DNA from: Stutzerimonas azotifigens DSM 17556
GTDB lineage: Bacteria; Pseudomonadota; Gammaproteobacteria; Pseudomonadales; Pseudomonadaceae
DNA length: 34,250 nt
Assembly (NCBI RefSeq): GCF_000425625.1
Contig: NZ_KE384410.1
Span: 96,923-131,172, forward strand
Direction of reading: 5' to 3'
A program made the translations under genes and the position numbers. The notes beneath the pieces are model-generated. The model did no database searches, was not told the DNA's origin, and worked only from the letters and a program-made list of their open reading frames with translations. Below are positions 11,294-19,529 of the stretch, piece after piece (within the stretch, counting starts at the first letter, position 1; each line of letters opens with the position of its first letter).

Positions 11294-11895
11294 TGAGCGA
11301 CGCCCAGTACCTGCAACCGGCCTTCGAGCGCCCGGCCGAAGCCGCTCAGCAGACCTTCCGCGCGGCGCTCAGGGCGCTCGCCGAGCCGGGTCTAGCGCGG
11401 CCGCTGCCGCCGACCCCGCCGCTCGAGCGCATGGCGCCGGCCACCTACGCGCTGTGCCTGAGCCTGCTCGACGCCGACACCCCGGTGTGGCTGGCGCCGG
11501 CCTTCGACACCCCGTTGGTGCGCGCCAACCTGAGCTTCCATTGCGGCTGCCCGGTGGTGGAGCGCCGCGAGCAGGCGGCCTTCGCCGTGCTCGACGCCGG
11601 CGACCTCGCCGACCTGTCCGGCTTCCCGCTGGGCAGCGAGCGCTACCCGGACCAGTCCTGCACGCTGCTGGTCCAGCTCGAGCGCCTGGACGGCGGCGAG
11701 ATGCTGGCCTGGCAGGGGCCGGGCATCGCCGCGCAGCGCCAGGTCGACCTGCCGCTGCCGTGGCACTTCTGGCAGCAGCGCGCCCTGCACGGCGATTTCC
11801 CGCGCGGGCTCGACCTGTTCTTCACCGCCGGGCAGGCGCTGCTCGGCCTGCCGCGCAGCACCCGCTGCCTGGCGCCGGTCAGGGAGGCCAGCTGA
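11293..11895 (+). CDS. phnH: C-P lyase core complex subunit PhnH
   Basis: PhnH, the subunit that completes the PhnGHIJ core complex and is required with PhnG and PhnI for the nucleosidase/transfer step. 200 residues from the ATG at 11293, which overlaps the phnG stop (TGATG) and is preceded by AGGAGAGA; a GTG one codon upstream is an alternative. Family features are FERPAEAAQQTFRAALRALAEPG near the N-terminus (about 11-33) and SGFPLGSERYPDQSCTLLVQL (around 110-130). PhnH has a PLP-transferase-like fold without the cofactor lysine. The stop overlaps the ATG of phnI. Confidence 0.93.
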   Translation: MSDAQYLQPAFERPAEAAQQTFRAALRALAEPGLARPLPPTPPLERMAPATYALCLSLLDADTPVWLAPAFDTPLVRANLSFHCGCPVVERREQAAFAVLDAGDLADLSGFPLGSERYPDQSCTLLVQLERLDGGEMLAWQGPGIAAQRQVDLPLPWHFWQQRALHGDFPRGLDLFFTAGQALLGLPRSTRCLAPVREAS

Positions 11896-13007
11896 TGTAC
11901 GTAGCCGTCAAGGGTGGCGAACAGGCCATCGACAACGCACACCGGCTGCTGGCGAAGAAGCGCCGCGGCGACACCGACCGGCCGGCTCTCGAGGTCGCGC
12001 AGATCCGCCAGCAGCTGCCGCTGGCGGTGGCACGGGTGATGAGCGAGGGCTCGCTGTACGACGAGGAACTGGCGGCGCTGGCGATCAAGCAGGCGGCCGG
12101 CGACCTGCTGGAGGCGATCTTCCTGCTGCGCGCCTACCGCACCACGCTGCCGCGCTTCGCCGCCAGTGTGCCGCTGGACACCGGGCGCATGCAGCTGTCG
12201 CGGCGCATTTCGGCGACCTTCAAGGACCTGCCCGGCGGCCAGCTGCTCGGGCCGACCTTCGACTACACCCACCGGCTGCTGGACTTCGCCCTGCTCGCCG
12301 AGGGCGAACCGGCCGCCACGCCGGCCGAGAGCGCGGCGCCGGCCAGCCTCGAACCCTGCCCGCGGGTGCTGGAGATGCTCGGCCGCGAGGGGCTGATGAC
12401 CCCGGAGCGCGACGAGGGCGCGGCGGTGCCGGACATGACCCGCGAGCCGCTGGAGTTTCCCGCCAGCCGCGCCCAGCGGCTGCAGGCGCTGGCCCGGGGC
12501 GACGAGGGCTTCCTCCTTGCGCTCGGCTACTCGACCCAGCGCGGCTACGGGCGCAACCACCCGTTCGCCGGCGAGATCCGTATCGGCGAGGTGGAGGTCT
12601 GGCTGGAGACGCCGGAGCTGGATTTCGCCGTGCCGCTCGGCGACATCGAGGTCACCGAGTGCGAAATGATCAATCAGTTCGTCGGCCATACGCCGGACCA
12701 GGCGCAGTTCACCCGCGGCTACGGGCTGGCCTTCGGCTACGCCGAGCGCAAGGCGATGGGCATGGCGCTGGTCGACCGCGCGCTGCGCGCCGGCGAGTAC
12801 GGCGAGGAGGTGCAGGGCCCGGCGCAGCAGGAAGAGTTCGTGCTGATGCACTGCGACAACGTCGAGGCGGGTGGCTTCGTCTCGCACCTGAAGCTGCCGC
12901 ACTACGTCGACTTCCAGGCCGAGCTGGAGCTGATCCGCAAGATGCGCCAGCCGGCGCAGGATGCCACGCCCACCGAACCCGCCCCGCTCGAGGAGAACCG
13001 CGCATGA
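11895..13007 (+). CDS. phnI: C-P lyase subunit PhnI (ATP nucleosidase component)
   Basis: Catalytic subunit of the core complex; PhnI alone is a purine-nucleotide nucleosidase and with PhnG/PhnH attaches phosphonate to ribose. 370 residues, slightly longer than E. coli PhnI. The N-terminus MYVAVKGGEQAIDNAH is diagnostic. The conserved C-terminal zinc site is visible as two histidines five residues apart, H331 and H336 in FVSHLKLPHYVDF, matching the spacing of the E. coli pair. The ATG at 11895 overlaps the phnH stop (TGATG), and the stop overlaps phnJ (ATGA), so translation is coupled throughout. The extra length lies in a Pro/Ala-rich linker around residues 135-155 and in the C-terminal tail. 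Confidence 0.95.
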   Translation: MYVAVKGGEQAIDNAHRLLAKKRRGDTDRPALEVAQIRQQLPLAVARVMSEGSLYDEELAALAIKQAAGDLLEAIFLLRAYRTTLPRFAASVPLDTGRMQLSRRISATFKDLPGGQLLGPTFDYTHRLLDFALLAEGEPAATPAESAAPASLEPCPRVLEMLGREGLMTPERDEGAAVPDMTREPLEFPASRAQRLQALARGDEGFLLALGYSTQRGYGRNHPFAGEIRIGEVEVWLETPELDFAVPLGDIEVTECEMINQFVGHTPDQAQFTRGYGLAFGYAERKAMGMALVDRALRAGEYGEEVQGPAQQEEFVLMHCDNVEAGGFVSHLKLPHYVDFQAELELIRKMRQPAQDATPTEPAPLEENRA

Positions 13008-13879
13008 CCGCTCTTCACAGCCAAGCCCCGGCCGGCGAAACCGGCGGCGAGTACGCCTTCGCCTACCTGGACGAGCAGACCAAGCGGATGATCCGCCGCG
13101 GCCTGCTCAAAGCGGTGGCCATCCCCGGCTACCAGGTGCCGTTCGGCGGCCGCGAGATGCCGCTGCCCTACGGCTGGGGCACCGGCGGCATGCAGGTGAC
13201 CGCGGCCATCCTCGGCGGCGACGACGTGCTCAAGGTGATCGACCAGGGCGCCGACGACACCACCAACGCGGTGTCCATCCGGCGCTTTTTCTCGCGCACC
13301 GCGGGGGTCGCCACCACCACCCGCACGCCCGAGGCGACGGTCATCCAGACCCGCCACCGGGTGCCGGAGACGCCGCTGTCGAACGACCAGATCCTGGTGT
13401 TCCAGGTGCCGATCCCCGAGCCGCTGCGCTTCATCGAGCCGGCCGAGACCGAGACGCGCACCATGCACGCGCTGCGCGACTACGGCATCATGCACGTCAA
13501 GCTCTACGAGGACATCGCCACCTTCGGCCATATCGCCACGGCCTACGCCTACCCGGTGACGGTGGACGACCGCTACGTGATGGACCCCTCGCCGATTCCC
13601 AAATTCGACAACCCCAAGCTGGACATGAACCCGGCGCTGATGCTGTTCGGTGCCGGCCGCGAGAAGCGCCTGTACGCGGTGCCGCCCTACACCCGGGTGG
13701 TCAGCCTGGACTTCGAGGACCACCCCTTCGCCGTGCAGCGCTGGACCGAATGCTGCGCGGTCTGCGGCAGCCGCGACTCCTTCCTCGACGAACTGATCGT
13801 CGACGACGCCGGGACCAAGCGCTTCGTCTGCTCCGACACCGACTACTGCCGCCAGCGCCAACAGGAGACCGGCCAATGA
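13004..13879 (+). CDS. phnJ: Alpha-D-ribose 1-methylphosphonate 5-phosphate C-P lyase
   Basis: The radical S-adenosylmethionine enzyme that breaks the carbon-phosphorus bond, releasing an alkane and ribose cyclic phosphate. 291 residues. Its unusual C-terminal cluster motif is fully present: C251-x2-C254-x21-C276-x5-C282, spaced exactly as C241, C244, C266 and C272 of the E. coli enzyme, where the first three bind the 4Fe-4S cluster and the last is the thiyl-radical Cys. An additional Cys250 precedes the motif. The N-terminal half carries the conserved IPGYQVPFGGREMPLPYGWG segment region (about 40-60). Starts in an ATGA overlap with phnI and ends in one with phnK. It needs strictly reducing conditions; no maturation gene is nearby. 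Confidence 0.97.
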   Translation: MTALHSQAPAGETGGEYAFAYLDEQTKRMIRRGLLKAVAIPGYQVPFGGREMPLPYGWGTGGMQVTAAILGGDDVLKVIDQGADDTTNAVSIRRFFSRTAGVATTTRTPEATVIQTRHRVPETPLSNDQILVFQVPIPEPLRFIEPAETETRTMHALRDYGIMHVKLYEDIATFGHIATAYAYPVTVDDRYVMDPSPIPKFDNPKLDMNPALMLFGAGREKRLYAVPPYTRVVSLDFEDHPFAVQRWTECCAVCGSRDSFLDELIVDDAGTKRFVCSDTDYCRQRQQETGQ

Positions 13880-14688
13880 ACGCCGCACAGCCCCTTTCCC
13901 AGGCGCACGTCGAAGTCGACGCGCCGCTGCTCCAGGTCAGCGGCCTGACCCGCCTGTACGGGCCGGACACCGGCTGCCAGGACGTCAGCTTCGAGCTCTA
14001 TCCCGGCGAAGTGCTGGGCATCGTCGGCGAGTCCGGTTCGGGCAAGTCGACCCTGCTCGGCCTGCTCTCCGGGCGCTGCCCACCGGACCGCGGCAGCGTC
14101 GCCTACCGCGACCACCACGGCCAGTGGCTGGACCTCTACAGCGCCAGCGAGGCCGAGCGGCGCACGCTGCTGCGCACCGAGTGGGGCTTCGTCGAGCAGC
14201 ACGCGCGCGACGGCCTGCGCATGGGTGTGTCGGCCGGCGCCAACATCGGCGAGCGGCTGATGGCCCAGGGCGTGCGCCACTACGGCCGGCTGCGCGAGGC
14301 CGGGCTCGAATGGCTGCGCCAGGTGGAGATCGACCCGGCGCGCATCGACGACGTGCCGAGCACCTTCTCCGGCGGCATGCAGCAGCGCCTGCAGATCGCC
14401 CGCAACCTGGTCTCCGGCCCGCGTCTGGTGTTCATGGACGAGCCCACCGGCGGGCTCGACGTGTCGGTCCAGGCGCGCCTGCTCGACCTGCTGCGCGGCC
14501 TGGTGCGCGAGCTCAACCTGGCGGTGGTGATCGTCACCCACGACCTCGCCGTGGCGCGCCTGCTGGCCGACCGGCTGATGGTGATGCGCCGCTCGCGGGT
14601 GGTGGAAACCGGCCTCACCGACCAGGTGCTGGACGACCCGCAGCATGCCTACACGCAGTTGCTGGTGTCCTCGGTGCTGCAGCCGTGA
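13876..14688 (+). CDS. phnK: C-P lyase ABC-type ATPase subunit PhnK
   Basis: Non-transport ABC protein that docks on the PhnGHIJ core through PhnJ and is thought to drive conformational turnover with PhnL. 270 residues. Walker A GESGSGKST (51-59), signature FSGGMQQRLQIARNL (164-178), Walker B RLVFMDEP (183-190) and the switch histidine in VTHD are intact. It resembles oligopeptide-type ATPases (DPQHAYTQLL near the C-terminus), as known for PhnK. ATG overlaps the phnJ stop (ATGA). The operon is then interrupted by a 490-bp gap full of palindromic repeats before phnL, whereas phnK and phnL are normally adjacent. Confidence 0.94.
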   Translation: MNAAQPLSQAHVEVDAPLLQVSGLTRLYGPDTGCQDVSFELYPGEVLGIVGESGSGKSTLLGLLSGRCPPDRGSVAYRDHHGQWLDLYSASEAERRTLLRTEWGFVEQHARDGLRMGVSAGANIGERLMAQGVRHYGRLREAGLEWLRQVEIDPARIDDVPSTFSGGMQQRLQIARNLVSGPRLVFMDEPTGGLDVSVQARLLDLLRGLVRELNLAVVIVTHDLAVARLLADRLMVMRRSRVVETGLTDQVLDDPQHAYTQLLVSSVLQP

Positions 14689-15178
14689 GGGGGTTCGGCA
14701 TAGGGGCGAGCAGCCCTCACCCCAGCCCTCGGCTCGGGCATCCTGCTTCGCCCTACCTCCTACATCCCTGTAGTCGTCTCCCGGGGGGAGAGGGAGTGGG
14801 TCCGTGCAACGCCACCGTTCGGGCGCCACGCAAGGCATCGCTGCGGCCTTTCACCCTCACCCGATCTCCTAGGTCGACACCGTTCAACGCCCTCTCCCCT
14901 CGGGGAGAGGGCGGGGGTGAGGGGGCTGTGCGCGAATCAAGCCGCCCCTGGCCAGAAAGCTTCGCCAGCAAGCTGGCTCCTACGGGGGCTTGGCGTGGGC
15001 CGCCTGCACGCAGACACCTCGATACCTCTCGTAGGAGCGAGGGGGACGCCGAGTCCTTGCTCGCGAACCGGGCTGCACCCGAGGCAAACGGCCGTGCGCA
15101 AAAAGCATCGCCAGCAAGCTGGCTCCTACAGGTCCCCGGCGCGGCCCTGACCTTCTTCCTTCCGCTGCGAGGTAACCC
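14689..15178. repeat. REP-like repeat island splitting the phn operon between phnK and phnL
   Basis: No gene is supported. The gap contains a near-perfect hairpin CCCTCTCCCC (14890-14899) / GGGGAGAGGG (14902-14911) flanked by CTCACCC-type bases, a more decayed relative around 14711-14800, and two copies of a CGCCAGCAAGCTGGCTCCTAC element (14963-14983 and 15109-15129), plus a partial inverted GTAGGAGCGAG/CTTGCTCGCG pair near 15031-15065. All are common pseudomonad REP types. I see no Pho box, no PhnF-type palindrome and no clear terminator T-run here, so phnLMNP may depend on read-through or on a weak internal promoter. A Shine-Dalgarno GAGG lies at about 15169-15172. Confidence 0.82.
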
Positions 15179-15880
15179 ATGAACAACCCGATCGAAGTCC
15201 GCGACCTGCACAAGCGCTTCACCCTGCACCAGCAGCAGGGCGTGGTGCTGCGGGTGCTCGAGGGGCTGAGCTTCGAGGTGCGCGCCGGCGAGTGCCTGGT
15301 GCTGCACGGCCGTTCCGGCGCCGGCAAGTCGACCCTGCTGCGCAGCCTGTACGGCAACTACCTGGCCGATGGCAGCATCCGCATCCTGCACCGCGGCGCG
15401 CCGCTGGAGCTGATCGGCGCTGCGCCGCGCCAGGTGCTCGCGGTGCGCCGCGAAACCCTTGGCTACGTCAGCCAGTTCCTGCGGGTGATTCCGCGGGTGT
15501 CCTGCCTCGACGTGGTGATGGAACCGGCACTGGCGCGTGGCTGGTCGGGCGAACGGGCCGAGGTCCGCGCCCGCCAGCTGCTGACCCGGCTGAACATCCC
15601 CGAGCGCCTCTGGGGGCTGGCGCCCGGCACCTTCTCCGGCGGCGAGCAGCAGCGCGTCAACCTGGCGCGCGGCTTCATGGTCGAGTGGCCGGTGCTGCTG
15701 CTCGACGAGCCCACCGCCTCGCTGGACGAGGCCAACCGCCAGGTGGTGCTGCAGTTGATCGCCGAGGCCAAGGCCGCCGGCACCGCGGTGATCGGCATCT
15801 TCCACGACCGCGCCGCCCGCGAGGCGGTGGCCGACCGTTACCTGGACATGACCGGCGAGGACTACGCCAATGCCAGCTGA
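15179..15880 (+). CDS. phnL: C-P lyase ABC-type ATPase subunit PhnL
   Basis: Second ABC protein of the C-P lyase system, forming with PhnK the ATPase pair on the core complex. 233 residues. Walker [10 protein letters not shown] (44-52), signature [14 protein letters not shown] (152-165), Walker B VLLLDEP (172-178) and FHD switch near residue 202 are present. The segment [19 protein letters not shown] (98-116) is typical of PhnL and separates it from lipoprotein-release LolD-type ATPases, its nearest relatives. First gene after the repeat island; GAGG precedes the ATG. Overlaps phnM by 11 bp. Confidence 0.94.
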   Translation: MNNPIEVRDLHKRFTLHQQQGVVLRVLEGLSFEVRAGECLVLHGRSGAGKSTLLRSLYGNYLADGSIRILHRGAPLELIGAAPRQVLAVRRETLGYVSQFLRVIPRVSCLDVVMEPALARGWSGERAEVRARQLLTRLNIPERLWGLAPGTFSGGEQQRVNLARGFMVEWPVLLLDEPTASLDEANRQVVLQLIAEAKAAGTAVIGIFHDRAAREAVADRYLDMTGEDYANAS

Positions 15881-17015
15881 ACTCATCCTCAGCAATGCCC
15901 GCCTGGTCACCGCCGAGCGGGTCTTCGACGGCTGCCTGGTGGTGCGCGACGGGCTCATCGCCGACATCGACGAAGGGCGCAGCGGCCTGCCGCAGGCGCT
16001 CGACCTGGGTGGCGACTACCTGCTGCCGGGGCTGGTCGAGCTGCACACCGACAACCTGGAAAAGCACATGACCCCGCGCCCGGGCGTCGACTGGCCGTCG
16101 GCCTCGGCGGTGCTCAGCCACGACGCGCAGATCATCGCCGCCGGCATCACCACGGTGTTCGACGCGCTGTCGATCGGTGACGTCAATCCCAAGGGCAAGC
16201 GCATGCAGCAGCTGCCGATCATGCTCGAGGCCGTCGCCAGCGCCGCGCGGCAGGGGCACAGCCGCGCCGACCACCGCCTGCACCTGCGCTGCGAGGTCTG
16301 CCACCCGGACACCCTGGGGGTGTTCCGCGACCTGGTAGGCCATCCGCTGGTGCAGCTGGTCTCGGTGATGGACCACTCGCCGGGCCAGCGCCAGTTCGTC
16401 AAGGAGGACAAGTACCGCGAGTACTACATGGGCAAGTACCAGTTCGACGCCGAGCAGATGGCCGACTTCAGCCGCCGGCAGAAGGCCAACTCGCTGGAGC
16501 ACAGCGACCGCCAGCGGCGCGCCATCGTCGAGGAGTGCCGGGCGCGCGGGCTGTCGGTCGCCAGCCATGACGACGCCACCCTCGAGCACGTCGCCGAGTC
16601 GGCCGGCTTCGGCATGTCCATCGCCGAGTTCCCGACCACCCTGGAGGCCGCGCAGGCCAGCCACCGGGCCGGGCTCAAGGTGCTGATGGGCGCGCCGAAC
16701 GTGGTCCGCGGCGGCTCGCACTCGGGCAACATCGCCGCCGCCGAACTGGCGCGCCGGGGCGTGCTCGATATTCTCTCCAGCGACTATTATCCGGCGAGCC
16801 TGCTGCCGGCCGCGCTGATGCTCGCCGAGCAGGACAACGACTACGACCTGCCGCGCGCGGTAAGCACCGTCACCCGCGCACCGGCGTTGGCCGCCGGGCT
16901 GGCCGACCGCGGCGAACTTCGGGTCGGCCTGTGCGCCGATCTGTTGCAGGCGCGGGTGGCCGGCACCCAGGCGGTGGTGCGGCAGGTCTGGCGCAAAGGG
17001 GAACGGGTGTTCTGA
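15870..17015 (+). CDS. phnM: Alpha-D-ribose 1-methylphosphonate 5-triphosphate diphosphatase
   Basis: Amidohydrolase-superfamily enzyme that removes diphosphate from the ribose 5-triphosphate phosphonate to give the PhnJ substrate. 381 residues and a clear orthologue of E. coli PhnM. Metal-site and family motifs are [17 protein letters not shown] (H59, D61), [10 protein letters not shown] with the following [12 protein letters not shown] block, [29 protein letters not shown] and [11 protein letters not shown]. The start overlaps phnL by 11 bp; the stop overlaps phnN (TGATG). It is the reference for the second, divergent PhnM-like protein at 21222. Confidence 0.95.
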   Translation: MPAELILSNARLVTAERVFDGCLVVRDGLIADIDEGRSGLPQALDLGGDYLLPGLVELHTDNLEKHMTPRPGVDWPSASAVLSHDAQIIAAGITTVFDALSIGDVNPKGKRMQQLPIMLEAVASAARQGHSRADHRLHLRCEVCHPDTLGVFRDLVGHPLVQLVSVMDHSPGQRQFVKEDKYREYYMGKYQFDAEQMADFSRRQKANSLEHSDRQRRAIVEECRARGLSVASHDDATLEHVAESAGFGMSIAEFPTTLEAAQASHRAGLKVLMGAPNVVRGGSHSGNIAAAELARRGVLDILSSDYYPASLLPAALMLAEQDNDYDLPRAVSTVTRAPALAAGLADRGELRVGLCADLLQARVAGTQAVVRQVWRKGERVF

Positions 17016-17566
17016 TGAGCGGACGGCTGATCTATCTGATGGGCCCCTCGGGCTCCGGCAAGGACAGCCTGCTGGATGCGGTGCGCGAGCGCGTGCTGGC
17101 GGCCGGCGGGCGGATCGCCCGGCGTGTGGTCACCCGCTCGCCGGAAGCGGTCGGCGAGGATGCCCTCGGCGTGTCGCCGCAGCGCTTCGACGAGCTGCTG
17201 GCCGAGGGCGCCTTCGCCCTGCACTGGCGCGCCAACGGGCTGGCCTACGGCATTCCGCGGCAGATCGACGACTGGCTGGCCGAGGGCCGCGACGTGCTGG
17301 TCAACGGCTCGCGCGGGCACCTGGCCGAGGCCCGGCAGCGCTATCCGGAGCTGTGCGCGGTGCTGCTCAGCGTCGAGCCGCAGGTGCTGCGCCAGCGCCT
17401 GCTGGCACGCGGCCGCGAGAGCGCCGAAGAGATCGAGGCTCGCCTGGCGCGCAACGGTCAGCTGCAGGTGGCGGGCGAGGACTGCCTGCGCCTGGACAAC
17501 TCCGGCAGCCTGGCGCAGACCGCCGAGACGCTGCTGCAGCTGATCCGGGGGCGCGCATGCGCCTGA
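17015..17566 (+). CDS. phnN: Ribose 1,5-bisphosphate phosphokinase
   Basis: Small kinase of the guanylate-kinase fold that phosphorylates ribose 1,5-bisphosphate to PRPP, returning the ribose of the C-P lyase pathway to metabolism. 183 residues from the ATG at 17015, which overlaps the phnM stop. The P-loop GPSGSGKDS (10-18) and the RRVVTRSP substrate-site segment (about 36-43) are visible, as is the FALHWRANGLAYGIP block. The open frame extends upstream inside phnM but without family resemblance. The 3' end overlaps phnP by 10 bp. Confidence 0.93.
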   Translation: MSGRLIYLMGPSGSGKDSLLDAVRERVLAAGGRIARRVVTRSPEAVGEDALGVSPQRFDELLAEGAFALHWRANGLAYGIPRQIDDWLAEGRDVLVNGSRGHLAEARQRYPELCAVLLSVEPQVLRQRLLARGRESAEEIEARLARNGQLQVAGEDCLRLDNSGSLAQTAETLLQLIRGRACA

Positions 17567-18303
17567 CCCTGCTCGGCAGCGGCAATGCCCGCCAGGTGCC
17601 GGTCTACGGCTGCGACTGCGTCGCCTGCGAGCGCGCGCGCCGCGAGCCGGCGCACCGGCGCGGGCCGTGCAGCGCGCTGGTCGAATGCGGCGAGCAGCGC
17701 TGGCTGCTGGACGCCGGCCTGACCGACCTCACCGAGCGCTTTGCGCCCCATGCGCTGAGCGGCATCCTGCTCACCCACTACCACGCCGACCACGCCCAAG
17801 GCCTGCTGCACCTGCGCTGGGGGCTCGGCCTGACGATCCCGGTGCACGGCCCGGCGGACGCCGAGGGCCTCGCCGACCTCTACAAGCACCCCGGCATCCT
17901 CGATTTCTCGCGGCCGTTCACCGCCTTCGAGCGCCGTGAGCTGGGCGCCCTGACGGTGACCGCCGTGCCGCTGGAGCATTCCAAGCCGACCCTGGGCTAC
18001 CTGCTCGAAGGGCAGGGGCGGCGCATCGCCTACCTCACCGACACCCTCGGGCTCGCCGAAGCGAGCGCGAGGGTGCTCGCGGCGCAGCCGCTGGACCTGC
18101 TGGTGCTGGATTGCTCGGCGCCGCCGCAGCCGCAGCCGCGCAACCACAACGACCTGCCGCGCGCGCTGGAGATCGTCGAGCGGCTGCGCCCGGCCGAGAC
18201 GGTGCTGACCCACATCGGCCACACCCTCGACTCCTGGCTGCTGGAGCATCCGGCGGCGCTGCCGGCGGGCGTCAGCCTGGCCCACGACGGGCGCGTATTG
18301 TAA
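17557..18303 (+). CDS. phnP: 5-phospho-alpha-D-ribosyl 1,2-cyclic phosphate phosphodiesterase
   Basis: Metallo-beta-lactamase-fold phosphodiesterase that opens the cyclic ribose phosphate released by PhnJ, giving ribose 1,5-bisphosphate for PhnN. 248 residues. The dinuclear metal motif HYHADH (H74, H76, D78, H79) is intact. The structural zinc cysteines of PhnP are seen near the N-terminus in YGCDCVACERA (C19, C21, C24), and the late histidines H219 and H222 in THIGHTL complete the site. Overlaps phnN by 10 bp. Last gene of the main operon; phnO, which sits between phnN and phnP in E. coli, is absent. No terminator hairpin with T-run follows; the repeat block begins 10 bp after the stop. Confidence 0.95.
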   Translation: MRLTLLGSGNARQVPVYGCDCVACERARREPAHRRGPCSALVECGEQRWLLDAGLTDLTERFAPHALSGILLTHYHADHAQGLLHLRWGLGLTIPVHGPADAEGLADLYKHPGILDFSRPFTAFERRELGALTVTAVPLEHSKPTLGYLLEGQGRRIAYLTDTLGLAEASARVLAAQPLDLLVLDCSAPPQPQPRNHNDLPRALEIVERLRPAETVLTHIGHTLDSWLLEHPAALPAGVSLAHDGRVL

Positions 18304-18312
18304 AACGGCCGG

Positions 18313-18540
18313 TCGCCCCGAGGTCGGGCCTCCCACAGCAAGTGCACACGGTCTTCGTGGGAGGCGCCCCCCGGCGGCGATGGCAGGCGCAGCCTGCCCC
18401 GTGCGTGCAGGCACGGGGCTGTGTCCCGATCTGATCGCCCCGAGGTCGGGCCTCCCACAGCAGGAGCAGGAGCAACAGCCGCCGGGCACCGGCCTTTGTG
18501 GGAGGCGCCCCCCGGCGGCGATGGCAGGCGCAGCCTGCCC
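18313..18540. repeat. Duplicated REP-like element upstream of phnD2
   Basis: Two successive copies (about 18313-18400 and 18435-18540) of one composite element: TCGCCCCGAGGTCGGGCCTCCCACAG-type left half, a variable spacer, then a GTGGGAGGCGCCCCCCGG-type right half continuing into the short palindrome GGCAGGCGCAGCCTGCC. The halves are inverted (CCTCCCAC against GTGGGAGG), so each copy can fold into a long hairpin. The same family follows the phnM2 gene at 22514-22683 in the same orientation, and a single copy lies at 5752-5817. It fills the gap between phnP and the second Pho box; no gene is seen. Confidence 0.85.
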
Positions 18541-18544
18541 AGGG

Positions 18545-18598
18545 GTCACGCAGTTGTCATGGTCCCAACATCTCGCTGTCAGATTGCCCTGCGATAGT
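18545..18598 (+). promoter_or_regulatory. Four-unit Pho box and -10 element before phnD2
   Basis: A second 11-bp-periodic array: GTCAC 18545-18549, GTCAT 18556-18560, AACAT 18567-18571, GTCAG 18578-18582. After a further 10 bp comes GATAGT (18593-18598), a plausible -10. The unit count and the array-to--10 spacing match the array before phnC exactly. The predicted transcription start is near 18605, so the PhnF-like palindrome at 18608-18619 would overlap the first transcribed bases. PhoB binding is inferred. Confidence 0.8.
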
Positions 18599-18607
18599 CC
18601 CCTGAAC

Positions 18608-18619
18608 CTGTATAGACAA
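18608..18619. promoter_or_regulatory. Putative PhnF operator before phnD2
   Basis: CTGTATAGACAA, the third member of the palindrome set found in phnC (7401) and phnF (10140). Here it is non-coding and sits 9 bp after the predicted -10, at the expected transcription start, the classical position for a repressor. Its presence in front of a locus that has no regulator gene of its own supports cross-control by the PhnF encoded at 10134. Confidence 0.72.
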
Positions 18620-18634
18620 CAGTGGGTGAGGGTG

Positions 18635-19519
18635 ATGTCGCTGATCAAACGTGTGGGGATGGTGCTTGCCGGGATGGTCTGCTTCGCGTCGCTGGCGCAG
18701 GCCGAGACGGTCAAGCTGGCGGTGACCGACCTGGTCGGCCTGGAAGAGCTGCAGCGCGAGTTCGGTGCCTTCAAGAGCGAGCTGGCCAAGGTGACCGGCT
18801 ACGAGATCGAGTTCCTGCCCGTGACCAACCGCACCGCCGCGGTCGAGGCGCTGCGCTTCAACAAGGTCGACTTCGTGCTCACCGGGCCGGCCGAGTACGT
18901 GGTGATGCAGAAGCGCGCCGACGCCCGGATCGTGGTGGGGCTGTCCCGCCCGGATTACTTCGCCACCATCATCACCATGGCCGACGGCCCCTACAGCACG
19001 GTCGCGGACCTCAAGGGCAGCAAGGTCGGCTTCGGCGAGGTCGGCTCCACCTCCAAGCACCTCGGTCCGATCCAGGCCCTGGCCGACGCGGGGCTCGACC
19101 CGCAGCACGACGTGCAGATCGTCAACACCAAGATCCCGGTGCTCTGGGAAGCGCTCAAGCGCGGCGACGTCGCCGCCATCGGCATGAACCACCAGAACTT
19201 CGTCGGCCTGCGCCAGCAGGAGATGGAGAAGGGCGGCCTGCAGCCGGGCGCGTTCCGGGTCATCGCCCGCGGGCCGGACCTGCCCAACGACGTGCTGATG
19301 GCTGGCAGCCACGTGGACGGCCAGGTGGTCGACACCGTCCGCCAGGCCTTCGTCGAGCATTCGGACGCGCTGATCGCCGCGATCCTCACCGGACAGGACA
19401 ACCAGAAGTACTCCGGCATGCGCTTCATCACCAACGTCAAGGACAGCCAGTACCAGTACGTGCGGTCGATGTACGCCACCGCCGGCTTCCCCGAATACGC
19501 CGACTTCATCGGCGACTGA
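18635..19519 (+). CDS. phnD2: Second phosphonate-type ABC transporter binding protein (PhnD-like)
   Basis: Periplasmic binding protein of the phosphate/phosphite/phosphonate class, 294 residues. The ATG at 18635 gives a clean signal peptide (residues 1-23, ending SLAQA before ETVKLAV). The ligand-site triplet is present as GSTSKHLGP (S138-T139-S140), but otherwise the protein differs strongly from the PhnD at 8262: it lacks the ISTESSQNL block and the C-terminal helical extension and is 40 residues shorter. That size and layout resemble the shorter PhnD/PtxB/HtxB-like proteins, whose ligands include small phosphonates, phosphite and hypophosphite. The actual ligand cannot be told. It heads a four-gene operon behind a Pho box and a PhnF-type palindrome. 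Confidence 0.88.
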   Translation: MSLIKRVGMVLAGMVCFASLAQAETVKLAVTDLVGLEELQREFGAFKSELAKVTGYEIEFLPVTNRTAAVEALRFNKVDFVLTGPAEYVVMQKRADARIVVGLSRPDYFATIITMADGPYSTVADLKGSKVGFGEVGSTSKHLGPIQALADAGLDPQHDVQIVNTKIPVLWEALKRGDVAAIGMNHQNFVGLRQQEMEKGGLQPGAFRVIARGPDLPNDVLMAGSHVDGQVVDTVRQAFVEHSDALIAAILTGQDNQKYSGMRFITNVKDSQYQYVRSMYATAGFPEYADFIGD

Positions 19520-19529
19520 ACCCCGCAGC

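Noticed and set aside
18313..18540. CRISPR array suggested by the two repeated units before phnD2
   Set aside because: Only two long, internally palindromic units with unequal spacers; the same unit is scattered elsewhere as single copies and no cas gene is present.
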